NCBI GenBank assembly: GCA_903838565.1
Contig: CAILZB010000030.1
Coordinates: forward strand, 1-37,653
Reading direction: 5' to 3'
Length of the DNA stretch: 37,653 nt
DNA from: an uncultured beta proteobacterium
GTDB taxonomy: Bacteria; Pseudomonadota; Gammaproteobacteria; Burkholderiales; Burkholderiaceae_C
Part shown: positions 1 to 8,192 of the stretch, in pieces
How positions within the stretch are numbered: position 1 is the stretch's first letter
How the letters are laid out: the number at the start of each line of letters is the position of its first letter
Notes under the pieces: generated by a model
Told to the model about the DNA's origin: nothing
The model's input: the letters and a program-made list of their open reading frames with translations, nothing else
Database searches by the model: none
Translations under genes and position numbers: made by a program

Positions 1-369
1 GACTGGCGCCGCGGCGAAGCCTATTTTGCCGACCAGCTGAACGACTTCGACCTCTCGGCCAACAACGGCGGCTGGCAGTGGGCAGCGTCCAGCGGCTGCG
101 ACGCCCAGCCCTATTTCCGCATCTTCAATCCCGTGAGCCAGTCCGAGCGCTTCGACCGCGAAGGCCGCTTCATCCGGCGTTACCTGCCCGAGCTGGCGGG
201 CGTTCCCGACAAGTTCATCCACGCCCCCTGGCTGATGAGCGCGGCGCAACAGATCGATTGCGCCGTGGTCATCGGGCGCGATACACCCGCACCCCTGGTG
301 GCGCACGATGCAGCGCGGCAGCGCACGCTCGAACGCTACGCCGTGGTGAAACGCCAAATCGAAGTTTGA
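1..369 (+). CDS. phrB: DNA photolyase/cryptochrome family protein, C-terminal part (5' end outside window)
   Basis: This open frame enters from the left edge and stops at 367-369. The encoded 122 residues carry the hallmarks of the FAD-binding C-terminal domain of class I photolyases: a DWRRGEAYFA start, then NNGGWQWAASSG, then FRIFNPVSQSERFD, then the YLPEL block. In the family the WQW/N region lines the FAD pocket and the pyrimidine-dimer site, so the likely role is light-driven repair of cyclobutane pyrimidine dimers. The N-terminal antenna-chromophore domain is outside the window, so photolyase and signalling cryptochrome cannot be separated here. The gene converges on the lipocalin gene with about 30 bases between the stops. 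Confidence 0.93.
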   Translation, partial: DWRRGEAYFADQLNDFDLSANNGGWQWAASSGCDAQPYFRIFNPVSQSERFDREGRFIRRYLPELAGVPDKFIHAPWLMSAAQQIDCAVVIGRDTPAPLVAHDAARQRTLERYAVVKRQIEV

Positions 370-399
370 GGCAAGGCTGTGGCAGCGCAGGCCTGCAGT

Positions 400-930
400 T
401 CAAGGGCTGACGCCCTCGGCCTGGGGCGTGTAGTGCAGCCGACTCAGATCGAAGCCCTGGGCGCGCGCAATGGCCAGCGCCTCCTCCAGCATGGCTTTGT
501 CCAGCTGCGGCGTGCGCGACAGCAGCCACAGGTATTCGCGGTTCGGGTTGCCCACCAACGCCCAGCGATACTGCGGGTCCAGCCCCAGCACCCAGTAGTC
601 GCCCTTGAACGGCCAGAAGAACGAGACCTTCAGGCGGCTGTTGCCGAAGCCTTCCACCACCGTCGCCTTGCCGGTGGCGTCGTCAAAGCCCGAGCTCGTG
701 CGGCAGCGGTTGTGCACCGTGATGCTGCCGTCCGGCGCAGCGGTGTATTGCGCCGTTGTGTCGGCCAGGCAATGGCGCTGAAAGAACATCGGAAAGCTGG
801 CGATCTCGAACCACTTACCGCTGTAGCGCACCAGGTCCACGGCGGGAACGCTGGTCACCGGCGCCTGGGCCCAGGCCGGCGCCCACAGGCAGGCCAGCAG
901 CAGCGCGCCGAGCCATCGCGTCCTGTTCAT
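400..930 (-). CDS. blc: Bacterial lipocalin (Blc-like), secreted or outer-membrane lipoprotein
   Basis: A 176-residue lipocalin. After a signal peptide it shows the family GxW motif as YSGKWFEIA (W about residue 40), followed by the beta-barrel blocks ending in LLSRTPQLD. Blc proteins bind fatty acids or lysophospholipids and are linked to membrane maintenance. The export signal is ambiguous: LLLAC puts a lipobox-like cysteine at residue 14, but a Sec cleavage after AWA near residue 21 is equally readable, so lipidation is uncertain. The start overlaps the stop of the upstream oxidoreductase gene by four bases (ATGA), indicating translational coupling. It is the last gene of the leftward run. 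Confidence 0.9.
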   Translation of the reverse strand: MNRTRWLGALLLACLWAPAWAQAPVTSVPAVDLVRYSGKWFEIASFPMFFQRHCLADTTAQYTAAPDGSITVHNRCRTSSGFDDATGKATVVEGFGNSRLKVSFFWPFKGDYWVLGLDPQYRWALVGNPNREYLWLLSRTPQLDKAMLEEALAIARAQGFDLSRLHYTPQAEGVSP

Positions 931-1997
931 AGCGCCGGATAGTCGGTGTAGCCTTTGGCGCCCGGCGTGTAGAAGGTGGACATGTCGGGTTCGTTCAGCG
1001 CCGCATGGCTGCGCAGGCGCTGCACCAGATCGGGGTTGGCAAGGAAGGGGCGGCCAAAGGCGATCAGATCGGCCTGGCCCGCGGCCAGCGCCGCCTCGGC
1101 GCTGGCGCCATCGAAGCCGCCCGCGAGGATGAACGGACCCTTGAACGCGCTGCGCAACAGCGCCTTGAGTTCGGCCGGCACCGGCGGCGCGCCCATGGCG
1201 CTGTGGTCCAGCAGGTGCAGGTACAGCAGCCCCAGCGTCGACAGTTCTTGCACCAGCGCCAGGTACTGCGCCTGCACATCCGCAAAGGGTCCGGTCCCGT
1301 TGAAGACACCATGGGGCGAGAGGCGGATGCCGACGCGTTCGGCACCGATCGCCGCAGACGCAGCGCGCGCGACCTCCAGCGCAAAGCGATTGCGCCCCTG
1401 GATGCTGGCGCCGTAGCCATCGCTGCGCTGGTTCACGTTCGGATTGAGAAACTGCTCGATCAGGTAGCCGTTCGCTGCGTGCAACTCGACCCCGTCAAAG
1501 CCGGCTTCGATCGCCAGCGTGGACGACTGCGCGTACTCGGCGACGGCGTGGACGATGTCGGCCTCGGTCATGGCGCGTGGCACGCTGTGTGCCTGCATGC
1601 CCTGGGCGTCGGTGTACATCTCGCCCGACAACGCCGCAGCGCACGGACCCACCACCTCGGCGCCGGCCGGCAGATTGGCCACATGGGCCACGCGTCCTGC
1701 GTGCATGAGCTGCACCACGATCTTGCCGCCACGGGCGTGCACGGCGTCGGTGACCAGCTTCCAGCCGCGCACCTGCTGCGCATTGAACAGGCCCGGAATG
1801 CGCGCATAGCCCAGGCCATTGGGCGAGGGAGACGCGCCTTCGGTCACGATCAGGCCGGCGCTGGCGCGCTGCGCATAGTACTCGGCCATGAGCGCGTTCG
1901 GTGTGTTGGCGTCCACGGCCCGGCTGCGGGTCATGGGTGCCATCACGGTGCGATTGGCAAGCGGCAATTGGCGGGCGACGAAGGGTTCGAAAAGCAT
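927..1997 (-). CDS. nemA: Old Yellow Enzyme family alkene reductase (NemA-like FMN oxidoreductase)
   Basis: A 356-residue TIM-barrel flavoprotein of the OYE family. It has the N-terminal APMTRSR block (T23 is the FMN-tuning threonine position), QLMHAGR, and the active-site block ELHAANGYLIEQFLNP, in which H173, N176 and Y178 match the substrate-binding His/Asn and proton-donating Tyr. FAFGRPFLANP-like residues near the C-terminus (here IAFGRPFLANP) bind the FMN phosphate. Such enzymes reduce activated C=C bonds, nitro compounds and N-ethylmaleimide with NAD(P)H. The ATG at 1997 has an AAAGGA ribosome site. Physiological substrate is unknown; the lipocalin gene is translationally coupled downstream. 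Confidence 0.93.
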   Translation of the reverse strand: MLFEPFVARQLPLANRTVMAPMTRSRAVDANTPNALMAEYYAQRASAGLIVTEGASPSPNGLGYARIPGLFNAQQVRGWKLVTDAVHARGGKIVVQLMHAGRVAHVANLPAGAEVVGPCAAALSGEMYTDAQGMQAHSVPRAMTEADIVHAVAEYAQSSTLAIEAGFDGVELHAANGYLIEQFLNPNVNQRSDGYGASIQGRNRFALEVARAASAAIGAERVGIRLSPHGVFNGTGPFADVQAQYLALVQELSTLGLLYLHLLDHSAMGAPPVPAELKALLRSAFKGPFILAGGFDGASAEAALAAGQADLIAFGRPFLANPDLVQRLRSHAALNEPDMSTFYTPGAKGYTDYPAL

Positions 1998-2093
1998 GGA
2001 TTTTCCTTTGATGATGCGGGCAATTCTAGGAGGAATGACAAGCCCGTGCTGGCCTCGGATGGTCCGCCGGCCAGGCCGGTGGTCGGATGAAAT

Positions 2094-2807
2094 TCAAAGC
2101 AGCCGCGCGACCAGGGGAATCAGCACGGCGGCCAGCAGCACCTGGATGCCAAGCGCCAGTCCGGCATAAGCGCCGGCATCGGGATTGACGTGCATGGCGC
2201 GTGCCGCACCGATGCCGTGCGACGCGGTCCCGAGCGCAAAGCCGCGGATCTGCGCAGGCGCCACGCCCAGCGCGTCGAACAGGTACTTGGCGCTGATGGC
2301 GCCGACCAGACCGGTCAACACGGCAAACACCGCCGCCAGCGCCGGGATGCCGCCGAGCTGTTCGGCAATGCCCATGGCCACCGGCGCGGTGACGGACTTG
2401 GGTGCCAGCGAGCGCAGCAATTCATCGGGCAGGCCCAGCGCCCAGCCGATCGCCACCGCGCTGGCGCTGGCCGCCGCACCACCCGCCAATGCCGCCAGCA
2501 GCAGCGGCCCGGCGCGGCGGCGCAGTTCTTCGCGCCGCTGCCACAGCGGCCAGGCGAGCGCCACGACCGCCGGACCCAGCAGGAAATGAATGAACTGCGC
2601 GCCGGAGAAATAGCTCGGATACGGCGTGCCGCTCAGGCTCAGCATCGACGCCAGCAGCAGCACCGTCCACAGCACCGGATTGGCCCACGGCGCCTGATCC
2701 AGCCACTGGTAGGCGGCTTGGGCCAGCAGATAGGTCAGCAGCGTCGCGGTCAGGCCGAACAGCGGCGTGGTCGAAAGGTAGACCCAGAGTTGGACGAAGT
2801 CTGTCAT
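2094..2807 (-). CDS. lrgB: LrgB/CidB family membrane protein
   Basis: A 237-residue polytopic membrane protein. The LrgB signature is clear: SLAPKSVTAPVAMGIAEQLGG near residues 133-153 and the GTASHGIGAARAM block near 193-205. LrgB works with a small LrgA/CidA partner, encoded ten bases upstream here. The family was first described as an antiholin/holin modulator in Staphylococcus. Homologues in Bacillus (PftAB), Streptococcus (LrgAB) and plants (PLGG1) are transporters of pyruvate or glycolate/glycerate. Its place directly downstream of a lactate-oxidation operon favours the transport reading, but that is inference. Confidence 0.92.
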   Translation of the reverse strand: MTDFVQLWVYLSTTPLFGLTATLLTYLLAQAAYQWLDQAPWANPVLWTVLLLASMLSLSGTPYPSYFSGAQFIHFLLGPAVVALAWPLWQRREELRRRAGPLLLAALAGGAAASASAVAIGWALGLPDELLRSLAPKSVTAPVAMGIAEQLGGIPALAAVFAVLTGLVGAISAKYLFDALGVAPAQIRGFALGTASHGIGAARAMHVNPDAGAYAGLALGIQVLLAAVLIPLVARLL

Positions 2808-2817
2808 GGCAGCGCCT

Positions 2818-3183
2818 TCAAGCCTTGGGGGCGCTCGTGCGCGGCAGCGCGGCGCGCAGCACCAGCGCCGTGACGATCAGTCCGATCCAGGTCGACAGCA
2901 CCAGCGCCACCAGCAGGCGCACCCCGTACTGCGAGAGCAGCGCCATGTGCGTCATGACACCGACTCCCACCGGAACGAACAGCAGCGACAGGTGCGCCAG
3001 CAACGCATCCGCCGCAGCCCCCACCGGTTCGCGCACCGCCTTCCAGCGCAGCAGGACCACCAGCAGTAACATGCCGAGCACCGGCCCCGGCAGGCCCAGA
3101 TGGACAAGCCGGGTCAAGGCCTCGCCCGCCGACTGGCACAGCAGCAGCCAGGTCAGACCGGTGAGCAGGGGCGTCGCTTTCAT
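2818..3183 (-). CDS. cidA: CidA/LrgA family membrane protein
   Basis: A 121-residue protein with about four hydrophobic segments. It has the family features LGLPGPVLGMLLL (about residues 31-43) and LSLLFVPVGVGVM (about 68-80). CidA/LrgA proteins pair with LrgB; the adjacent gene is separated by only ten bases. The ATG at 3183 gives MKATPLL; a second ATG three codons upstream (3192) is possible, and the much longer open frame beyond it is antisense-like read-through into uspA. The pair may be a transporter for a three-carbon acid made or used by the lactate genes upstream, or a holin-like system; the sequence does not decide. Confidence 0.88.
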   Translation of the reverse strand: MKATPLLTGLTWLLLCQSAGEALTRLVHLGLPGPVLGMLLLVVLLRWKAVREPVGAAADALLAHLSLLFVPVGVGVMTHMALLSQYGVRLLVALVLSTWIGLIVTALVLRAALPRTSAPKA

Positions 3184-3200
3184 GGCGCCCATTATGTCGG

Positions 3201-3653
3201 CTAGTGCTCGCGCACCAGCAGCAGCGAACAGGTGGCGATGCGCACCAGGTTCTCCGCCACGCTGCCCACCAGCAGACGCTCGAAACCGCGCCGTCCGTGG
3301 GTGCCGACGACGATCAGATCGGCGCTCCATTGGGTTGCGGCGTCGGCGATCATCTCGGCGACGCGCCGCTGCGCGGACTCGATCAGCAGACGCTCGGCCG
3401 TGCAGCCGGCCGCAGCCGCCTTGGCCTGCGCCTGATCCAGCAGCGCGTTGCCCGTTGCCCGCATCTCCTTCTTGACGAGGTCGATGTCGATGTAGCTGCC
3501 AAGCCCCATGCCGTGCTGGTCCAGCGGACCTTCGTCCACGGCGGTGGCAATGCACAGGCTGGCGCCTTGCACGCGCGCCAGGGCGATGGCTTCGTCGAGC
3601 GCCTTTTGCGCGGTGCTGCTGTTGTCGATGGCGACAAGGATTCTTTTGCTCAT
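3201..3653 (-). CDS. Universal stress protein, UspA family
   Basis: A 150-residue single-domain Usp protein. It starts KRILVAIDNSS, has the central blocks, and ends with the ATP-binding signature G-x2-G-x9-G-S as GTHGRRGFERLLVGS followed by the C-terminal strand ATCSLLLVRE. The intact signature suggests an ATP-binding Usp, unlike E. coli UspA itself. The ATG at 3653 is preceded by a GGAGA ribosome site; the longer frame to 3740 runs into the permease gene and is not used. It lies 17 bases after the lactate permease stop and 17 before cidA, so it is probably co-transcribed with the lactate operon. Confidence 0.92.
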   Translation of the reverse strand: MSKRILVAIDNSSTAQKALDEAIALARVQGASLCIATAVDEGPLDQHGMGLGSYIDIDLVKKEMRATGNALLDQAQAKAAAAGCTAERLLIESAQRRVAEMIADAATQWSADLIVVGTHGRRGFERLLVGSVAENLVRIATCSLLLVREH

Positions 3654-3670
3654 GGATTTTCTCCGGAAAG

Positions 3671-5332
3671 TTATTTGACGACCAGCAGCGTGAACGGGAA
3701 CACGTAGGCCTGCAGCGTCACGAAGATGCCGACCAGGCAAGCCAGGGCCAGCGAATGGAAGAACACGTAGCGCAGGATGTCGCCTTCGTGGTTGAACCAG
3801 CGCGTGGCGGTGGACGCGACCACGATCGACTGCGCGTCGATCATCTTGCCCATCACGCCGCCCGAACTGTTGGCCGCGCCCATCAGGTTCGGCGACAGGC
3901 CGAGCTGATCCGCCGCGACCTTCTGCATGCCGCCGAAGAGCACGTTGGAGGCCGTGTCCGAGCCCGTCATCGCCACGCCCACCCAGCCCATCAGCGTGCC
4001 GAAGAAAGGGTAGAGCACGCCGCTGTTGGCAAAGGCCAGGCCCAGCGTGGTGTCGGTGCCCGAGTAGCGCGTGAGCGTGCCCAGACCCAGCATCAGCACG
4101 ATGGTCATGAGCGAATAGCGCACCAGCCAGAAAGTGCGGCCGAACGTGGCGACGATTTCCGTGGGCTTGTACTTCATGACAAAGGCGCCGACGATGGCTG
4201 CCAGCAGGATGCCGGTGCCGGTGGCCGAGAGCAGGCCCAGCACGTAGACCGCGCCTTCTTTGGTCGGCTTCACCACGACCGGCGGCATCTTCTCGATCAG
4301 GTTGTGCAGACCGGCCATTGGGAACGAAGGTGCGTAGATGCCGTTGAGCCAGGTCTTCACCGACGGCAAGCCCCAGACGAAGACGAACACCGTCAGGATC
4401 AGCCAGGGGGTCCAGGCGCGAACCAGTTCGGCGCGCGTGTAGTGCACCGCCGGGAGCGCGGCTTTGGCTTCGCCACCGTCGCTCTCATGACCTTTCAGGT
4501 TGGGCGAGGTCCAGATCTTCTTGGGCTGCCAGACGCGCAGGAACAGCACCAGGGAGATCATCGAGACGATGGCCGCAATGATGTCCACCAGTTCCGGGCC
4601 GATGAAGTTCGACACCAGATATTGCGGGATGGCAAACGACAGGCCTGTGACCAAAATGGCTGGCCAGATTTCCATCATCGCCTTGCGCCCGGCAAAGGCC
4701 CAGATCAGCCAGAACGGCACCAGCAGCGAGAAGAACGGCAGTTGCCGGCCAATCATCGCCGTCACCGCCATCAGATCGTAGCCGTGCACCTTGGCCAGCG
4801 TGATCACCGGTGTGCCCAGGGCGCCGAACGCCACGGGCGCGGTGTTGGCGATCAGGCTCAGGCCCGACGCCGCCAGCGGCGAAAAGCCCAGGCCGATCAG
4901 GATGCCTGCGGTCACGGCCACTGGTGTGCCAAAGCCTGCCGCGCCCTCGAAGAAGGCGCCGAAGCAAAAGGCGATCAGCAGCAGTTGCAGGCGCCGGTCG
5001 TCGGTGATACCCGAGAGCGAAGCCTGCAGCACTTTGAAGCTGCCGTTCTGCTCCGCCAGCTGCTGCAGGAAGATGATGTTGAGCACGATCCAGCCGATGG
5101 GCAACAGCCCTGTGAAGCCGCCGTACAGCGCCGCCGTCCCCGCCATGCCCGCGGGCATGCCGTAGGCGAACACGGCCACCAGCACCGCGGCCAGCAGACC
5201 GAGCGCGGCGGCGATGTGCGCCTTGATGTGCAGAAAGCCCAGACAGACCAGCATCACCACCACCGGCACAGCCGCCAGGGCAGTGGACAAGACCATGTTC
5301 CCCAGTGGGTCGTAAACCTGTTGCCAAACCAT
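3671..5332 (-). CDS. lldP: L-lactate permease (LctP/LldP family)
   Basis: A 553-residue polytopic inner-membrane carrier that should import lactate (and often glycolate) with protons. The N-terminus MVWQQVYDPLGN aligns with the MNLWQQNYDPAGN start of E. coli LldP, and further family blocks are intact: FCFGAFFEGAAGFGTPVAVT, NTAPVAFGALGTPV, GVAMTGSDTASNVLFG and GGVMGKMIDAQSIVVA. The start is set at 5332 because an AAGGAG site sits six bases upstream; the in-frame ATG at 5338 abuts that site. The gene follows the D-lactate dehydrogenase by 76 bases. Confidence 0.95.
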   Translation of the reverse strand: MVWQQVYDPLGNMVLSTALAAVPVVVMLVCLGFLHIKAHIAAALGLLAAVLVAVFAYGMPAGMAGTAALYGGFTGLLPIGWIVLNIIFLQQLAEQNGSFKVLQASLSGITDDRRLQLLLIAFCFGAFFEGAAGFGTPVAVTAGILIGLGFSPLAASGLSLIANTAPVAFGALGTPVITLAKVHGYDLMAVTAMIGRQLPFFSLLVPFWLIWAFAGRKAMMEIWPAILVTGLSFAIPQYLVSNFIGPELVDIIAAIVSMISLVLFLRVWQPKKIWTSPNLKGHESDGGEAKAALPAVHYTRAELVRAWTPWLILTVFVFVWGLPSVKTWLNGIYAPSFPMAGLHNLIEKMPPVVVKPTKEGAVYVLGLLSATGTGILLAAIVGAFVMKYKPTEIVATFGRTFWLVRYSLMTIVLMLGLGTLTRYSGTDTTLGLAFANSGVLYPFFGTLMGWVGVAMTGSDTASNVLFGGMQKVAADQLGLSPNLMGAANSSGGVMGKMIDAQSIVVASTATRWFNHEGDILRYVFFHSLALACLVGIFVTLQAYVFPFTLLVVK

Positions 5333-5372
5333 AATCATCTCCTTAAAAATAATGAATTCCACACAGCGTGAG

Positions 5373-5386
5373 GCGGCAGCTGCCGC
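5373..5386. repeat. 14-bp perfect palindrome between dld and lldP
   Basis: GCGGCAGCTGCCGC reads the same on both strands and lies in the 76-base gap between the dehydrogenase stop and the permease ribosome site. On the transcript it could form a short hairpin that protects or uncouples the dehydrogenase message from that of the permease. No U-tract follows, so it is not a classical terminator. GC-rich palindromes of this size can also occur by chance. Confidence 0.3.
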
Positions 5387-5408
5387 TCATGCGTCCACCG
5401 ACAGCGCG

Positions 5409-8192
5409 TCAACATTTCATGGCGTCGTCCTCCCGCGTGCACTCTTCCAGCAGGTAGGCGATCGAGCGGTAGGGGCGACCGGTCTCGGCGGTCAGGCCGA
5501 TTTCGCAGGTCCGGTTCGTGGACACGCCTTGGCAGCAATTCTTGGGCAGCGCGTCGTGCACCTTGCGCAGCGCGTGCGCGTTCAGTTCGGGCACGACGAA
5601 GCCGCGGTCGCCGCCGAAGCCGCAGCAGGTGACACCAGCGGGCTCGACGATTTCCGTGACGCAGGCCTCGAGCACGGCACGCAGTTTGGCGTCGGACGCG
5701 GTGCGGCGCACGCTGCAATTGATGTGCAGCGCAATCGGTCCAGGTTGGCGCCGGATGCGCAGGCGCGGCAGCAGCGCGTCAAACGCGAACTCGTGAAAAT
5801 CCAGCAGCGTCAAACGACCCGCCAATATCTTTTGCATGCGCACGGAGCAGGTGCTGGCGTCCATGATGACGGGGTAGTAACCGCCCTGGCCATCGTCCGC
5901 GGCCTGCAACAGCGCTTGCGTCACGGCCTGCGCCATCTGGTCGGCCTCTTCGGCCATGCCCTTGCTCGCCATCATCTGGCCGCAGCACAGCTTGTCGAAA
6001 CCCTGCGGCAGGATGGGCGCGTAGCCGGCGCGCACCAGCAACTCCATGATGACCTCGGGCAGCGTCGCTTCATCGGCGCTGTTGGCGCCGAAGATGCGTC
6101 CACCGCAGGCCGGGAAATACACCACGGGGTCGCCACCACCGGCGTAGGCCGTGGGCAATTTTCCGGCCTGAGGCATGCCGCGCTTCCAGGCGCCGCCCGA
6201 GAGCTTGGCCACCAGTCCCTCGCCCACGACGCTGGACGCCGCGTGCCCCAGCTGCAGGCCGATGCGCGACGCGCTGGCCACCTTGCCGAAATTGCCCGCG
6301 GTCCACTGCGCGACCTTGTGCGAGGCGCTGCCCATACCGCGCCCGCGCAACAAGCGGGTGAGCTCGCCGGTGTCTATGCCCACCGGGCAGGCGGTGGAGC
6401 ACAGACCGCAGCCGGCACAGGTGTCCAAGCCGTAGTAGGCGAAATCGGCCTCGACGTCAGCCGCGCTTTCGCCTGCGGCGGCGCGCCTGGAGAGTTCGCG
6501 CCAGCTGACGATGCGCTGGCGCGGCGAGAGCGTGAGCCGGTGCGAGGGACACAGCGGTTCGCAAAAACCGCATTCGATGCAGCGGTCCACCAGCGCCTCA
6601 GCCGCCGGCATGGGCTTGAGGTGCAACAGGTGCGCCTGCGGGTCGTCGTTCAGGATCACGCCGGGATTGAGCAGGTCCTGCGGATCGAACAGGCGCTTGA
6701 TGCGGCGCATCAGGTTTGTGGCTTGCGTGCCCCACTCCTTCTCGACGAAGGGCGCCATGTTGCGGCCCGTGCCGTGCTCGGCCTTGAGCGAGCCGTCGTA
6801 CTTGCCCACCACCAGCTCACAGACGTCGTCCATGAAGCGCGCGTAGCGCTGCACCTCGGCGTCATCGGAGAAATCCTGCGTGAAGACGAAGTGCAGGTTG
6901 CCTTCGAGCGCGTGGCCGAAGATGATGCCCTCGCTGTAGCCATGGGAGAGCATCAACGCCTGCAGGTCCAGCGTGGCGCGGGCCAGATGAGCGATGGGCA
7001 CGGCGACATCCTCGATGATGACCGTGGTGCCGGTGCGGCGCATCGCCCCCACCGAAGGAAAGGTTCCCTTGCGCACTTTCCAGTAGAGCTCGCAGGTGGC
7101 CGGGTCGGTGGAAAACGCCGCCGGCTCGACCGTCGCGATGCCCGTCAATGCGCCAAGCGTTGCGTCCATGCGCAGCTGCAGCGCAGCGGGCGTCTGCGCG
7201 CGCACTTCGATCAGCAGTGCCGCCGCAGCATCACCCAAGCCGCGGATCACCGCTGGCATGGCGGGCTTGTCCTGCACCGAGCGCAAGGCGGGACGGTCCA
7301 GCAACTCGACCGCGGACACCGGCTCGTTCTTCAGGCGCACCACGGCCTGACAGGCGATCTCGATGTCGGGGAAGAACACCAGCGCGCTGGCCTTGCACGG
7401 ATCTTCGACCACGGTGTTCAGGCTGATGCGCGACATGAAGCCCAGCGTGCCTTCGGAGCCGATCATCAGGTGCGCCAGGATGTCGATCGGGTCTTCAAAG
7501 TCGATCAGCGCGTTCAGGCTGTAGCCCGTGGTGTTCTTGATCTTGTACTTGTGGCGGATGCGCTGCGCAAGCGTCTCGTCGGCCCGCGTCGTCTCTCCCA
7601 AGCGCTGCAGTTCGTCCAGCAGGCTGGCGTGGCTCTGGCGAAAGCGCGCCACGCTGGCCGCGTCTTCGGTGTCGAGCAGCGCGCCGTCGGCCAGCACGAC
7701 GCGCAGGCCGACGAGCGTGCGGTAGCTGTTTTGCGCCGTGCCGCAGCACATGCCGGACGCATTGTTGGCGGCGATGCCGCCGATCTTGCAGGCGTTGATG
7801 GAAGCCGGATCCGGTCCGATCTTGCGTCCGAACGGCGCCAGCCGGTAGTTGACTTCGCCGCCGATGATGCCGGGGCCGACGCGCACGACGGCGCCGTCCT
7901 GCAGGATGTCGCAGCCGGCAAAGCCCTCGCCGATGAGCATCAGCACGCTGTCGGTCACGGCCTGGCCCGACAGGCTGGTGCCCGCAGCGCGGAAGGTGAC
8001 CGGACGGCCGTGTTCGCGCGCGGCCAGCAGCAGCGCCTGCACTTCCTCCTCGCTCTCGACCACGGCGATGATTTCGGGCGTCATGCGGTAGAAGCTGGCA
8101 TCGGTGCCGTAGGCGAGGCGCCGCAGCGGGTCGGTGATGACCTGGTTCGCGGGCAGAATGGTAGAGAGGGCAGCAATCAGATCACTCATCAT
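5409..8192 (-). CDS. dld: FAD- and Fe-S-dependent D-lactate dehydrogenase (Dld-II/GlcD-GlcF fusion type)
   Basis: A 927-residue flavo-iron-sulfur protein that should oxidise D-lactate (or a related 2-hydroxy acid) to pyruvate and pass electrons to the respiratory chain. Domain order: FAD_binding_4 at about 35-175 with the RAAGTSLSGQ loop (69-78); FAD-linked oxidase C-terminal domain about 215-515 with GHALEGNLHF (426-435); two 4Fe-4S motifs, CIECGFCEPLCP (538-549) and CAGCGLCSTACP (592-603); then two CCG domains with LCCGQMM and CCGFGGDRG. This is the fused form of GlcD plus GlcF. Its start overlaps lutB by 11 bases. Glycolate oxidase activity cannot be excluded, but the lactate context argues for D-lactate. 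Confidence 0.93.
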   Translation of the reverse strand: MMSDLIAALSTILPANQVITDPLRRLAYGTDASFYRMTPEIIAVVESEEEVQALLLAAREHGRPVTFRAAGTSLSGQAVTDSVLMLIGEGFAGCDILQDGAVVRVGPGIIGGEVNYRLAPFGRKIGPDPASINACKIGGIAANNASGMCCGTAQNSYRTLVGLRVVLADGALLDTEDAASVARFRQSHASLLDELQRLGETTRADETLAQRIRHKYKIKNTTGYSLNALIDFEDPIDILAHLMIGSEGTLGFMSRISLNTVVEDPCKASALVFFPDIEIACQAVVRLKNEPVSAVELLDRPALRSVQDKPAMPAVIRGLGDAAAALLIEVRAQTPAALQLRMDATLGALTGIATVEPAAFSTDPATCELYWKVRKGTFPSVGAMRRTGTTVIIEDVAVPIAHLARATLDLQALMLSHGYSEGIIFGHALEGNLHFVFTQDFSDDAEVQRYARFMDDVCELVVGKYDGSLKAEHGTGRNMAPFVEKEWGTQATNLMRRIKRLFDPQDLLNPGVILNDDPQAHLLHLKPMPAAEALVDRCIECGFCEPLCPSHRLTLSPRQRIVSWRELSRRAAAGESAADVEADFAYYGLDTCAGCGLCSTACPVGIDTGELTRLLRGRGMGSASHKVAQWTAGNFGKVASASRIGLQLGHAASSVVGEGLVAKLSGGAWKRGMPQAGKLPTAYAGGGDPVVYFPACGGRIFGANSADEATLPEVIMELLVRAGYAPILPQGFDKLCCGQMMASKGMAEEADQMAQAVTQALLQAADDGQGGYYPVIMDASTCSVRMQKILAGRLTLLDFHEFAFDALLPRLRIRRQPGPIALHINCSVRRTASDAKLRAVLEACVTEIVEPAGVTCCGFGGDRGFVVPELNAHALRKVHDALPKNCCQGVSTNRTCEIGLTAETGRPYRSIAYLLEECTREDDAMKC

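Noticed and set aside
2094..3183. CidA/LrgB as a phage holin-antiholin system
   Set aside because: No endolysin or phage genes nearby; both proteins match the chromosomal LrgA/LrgB families.
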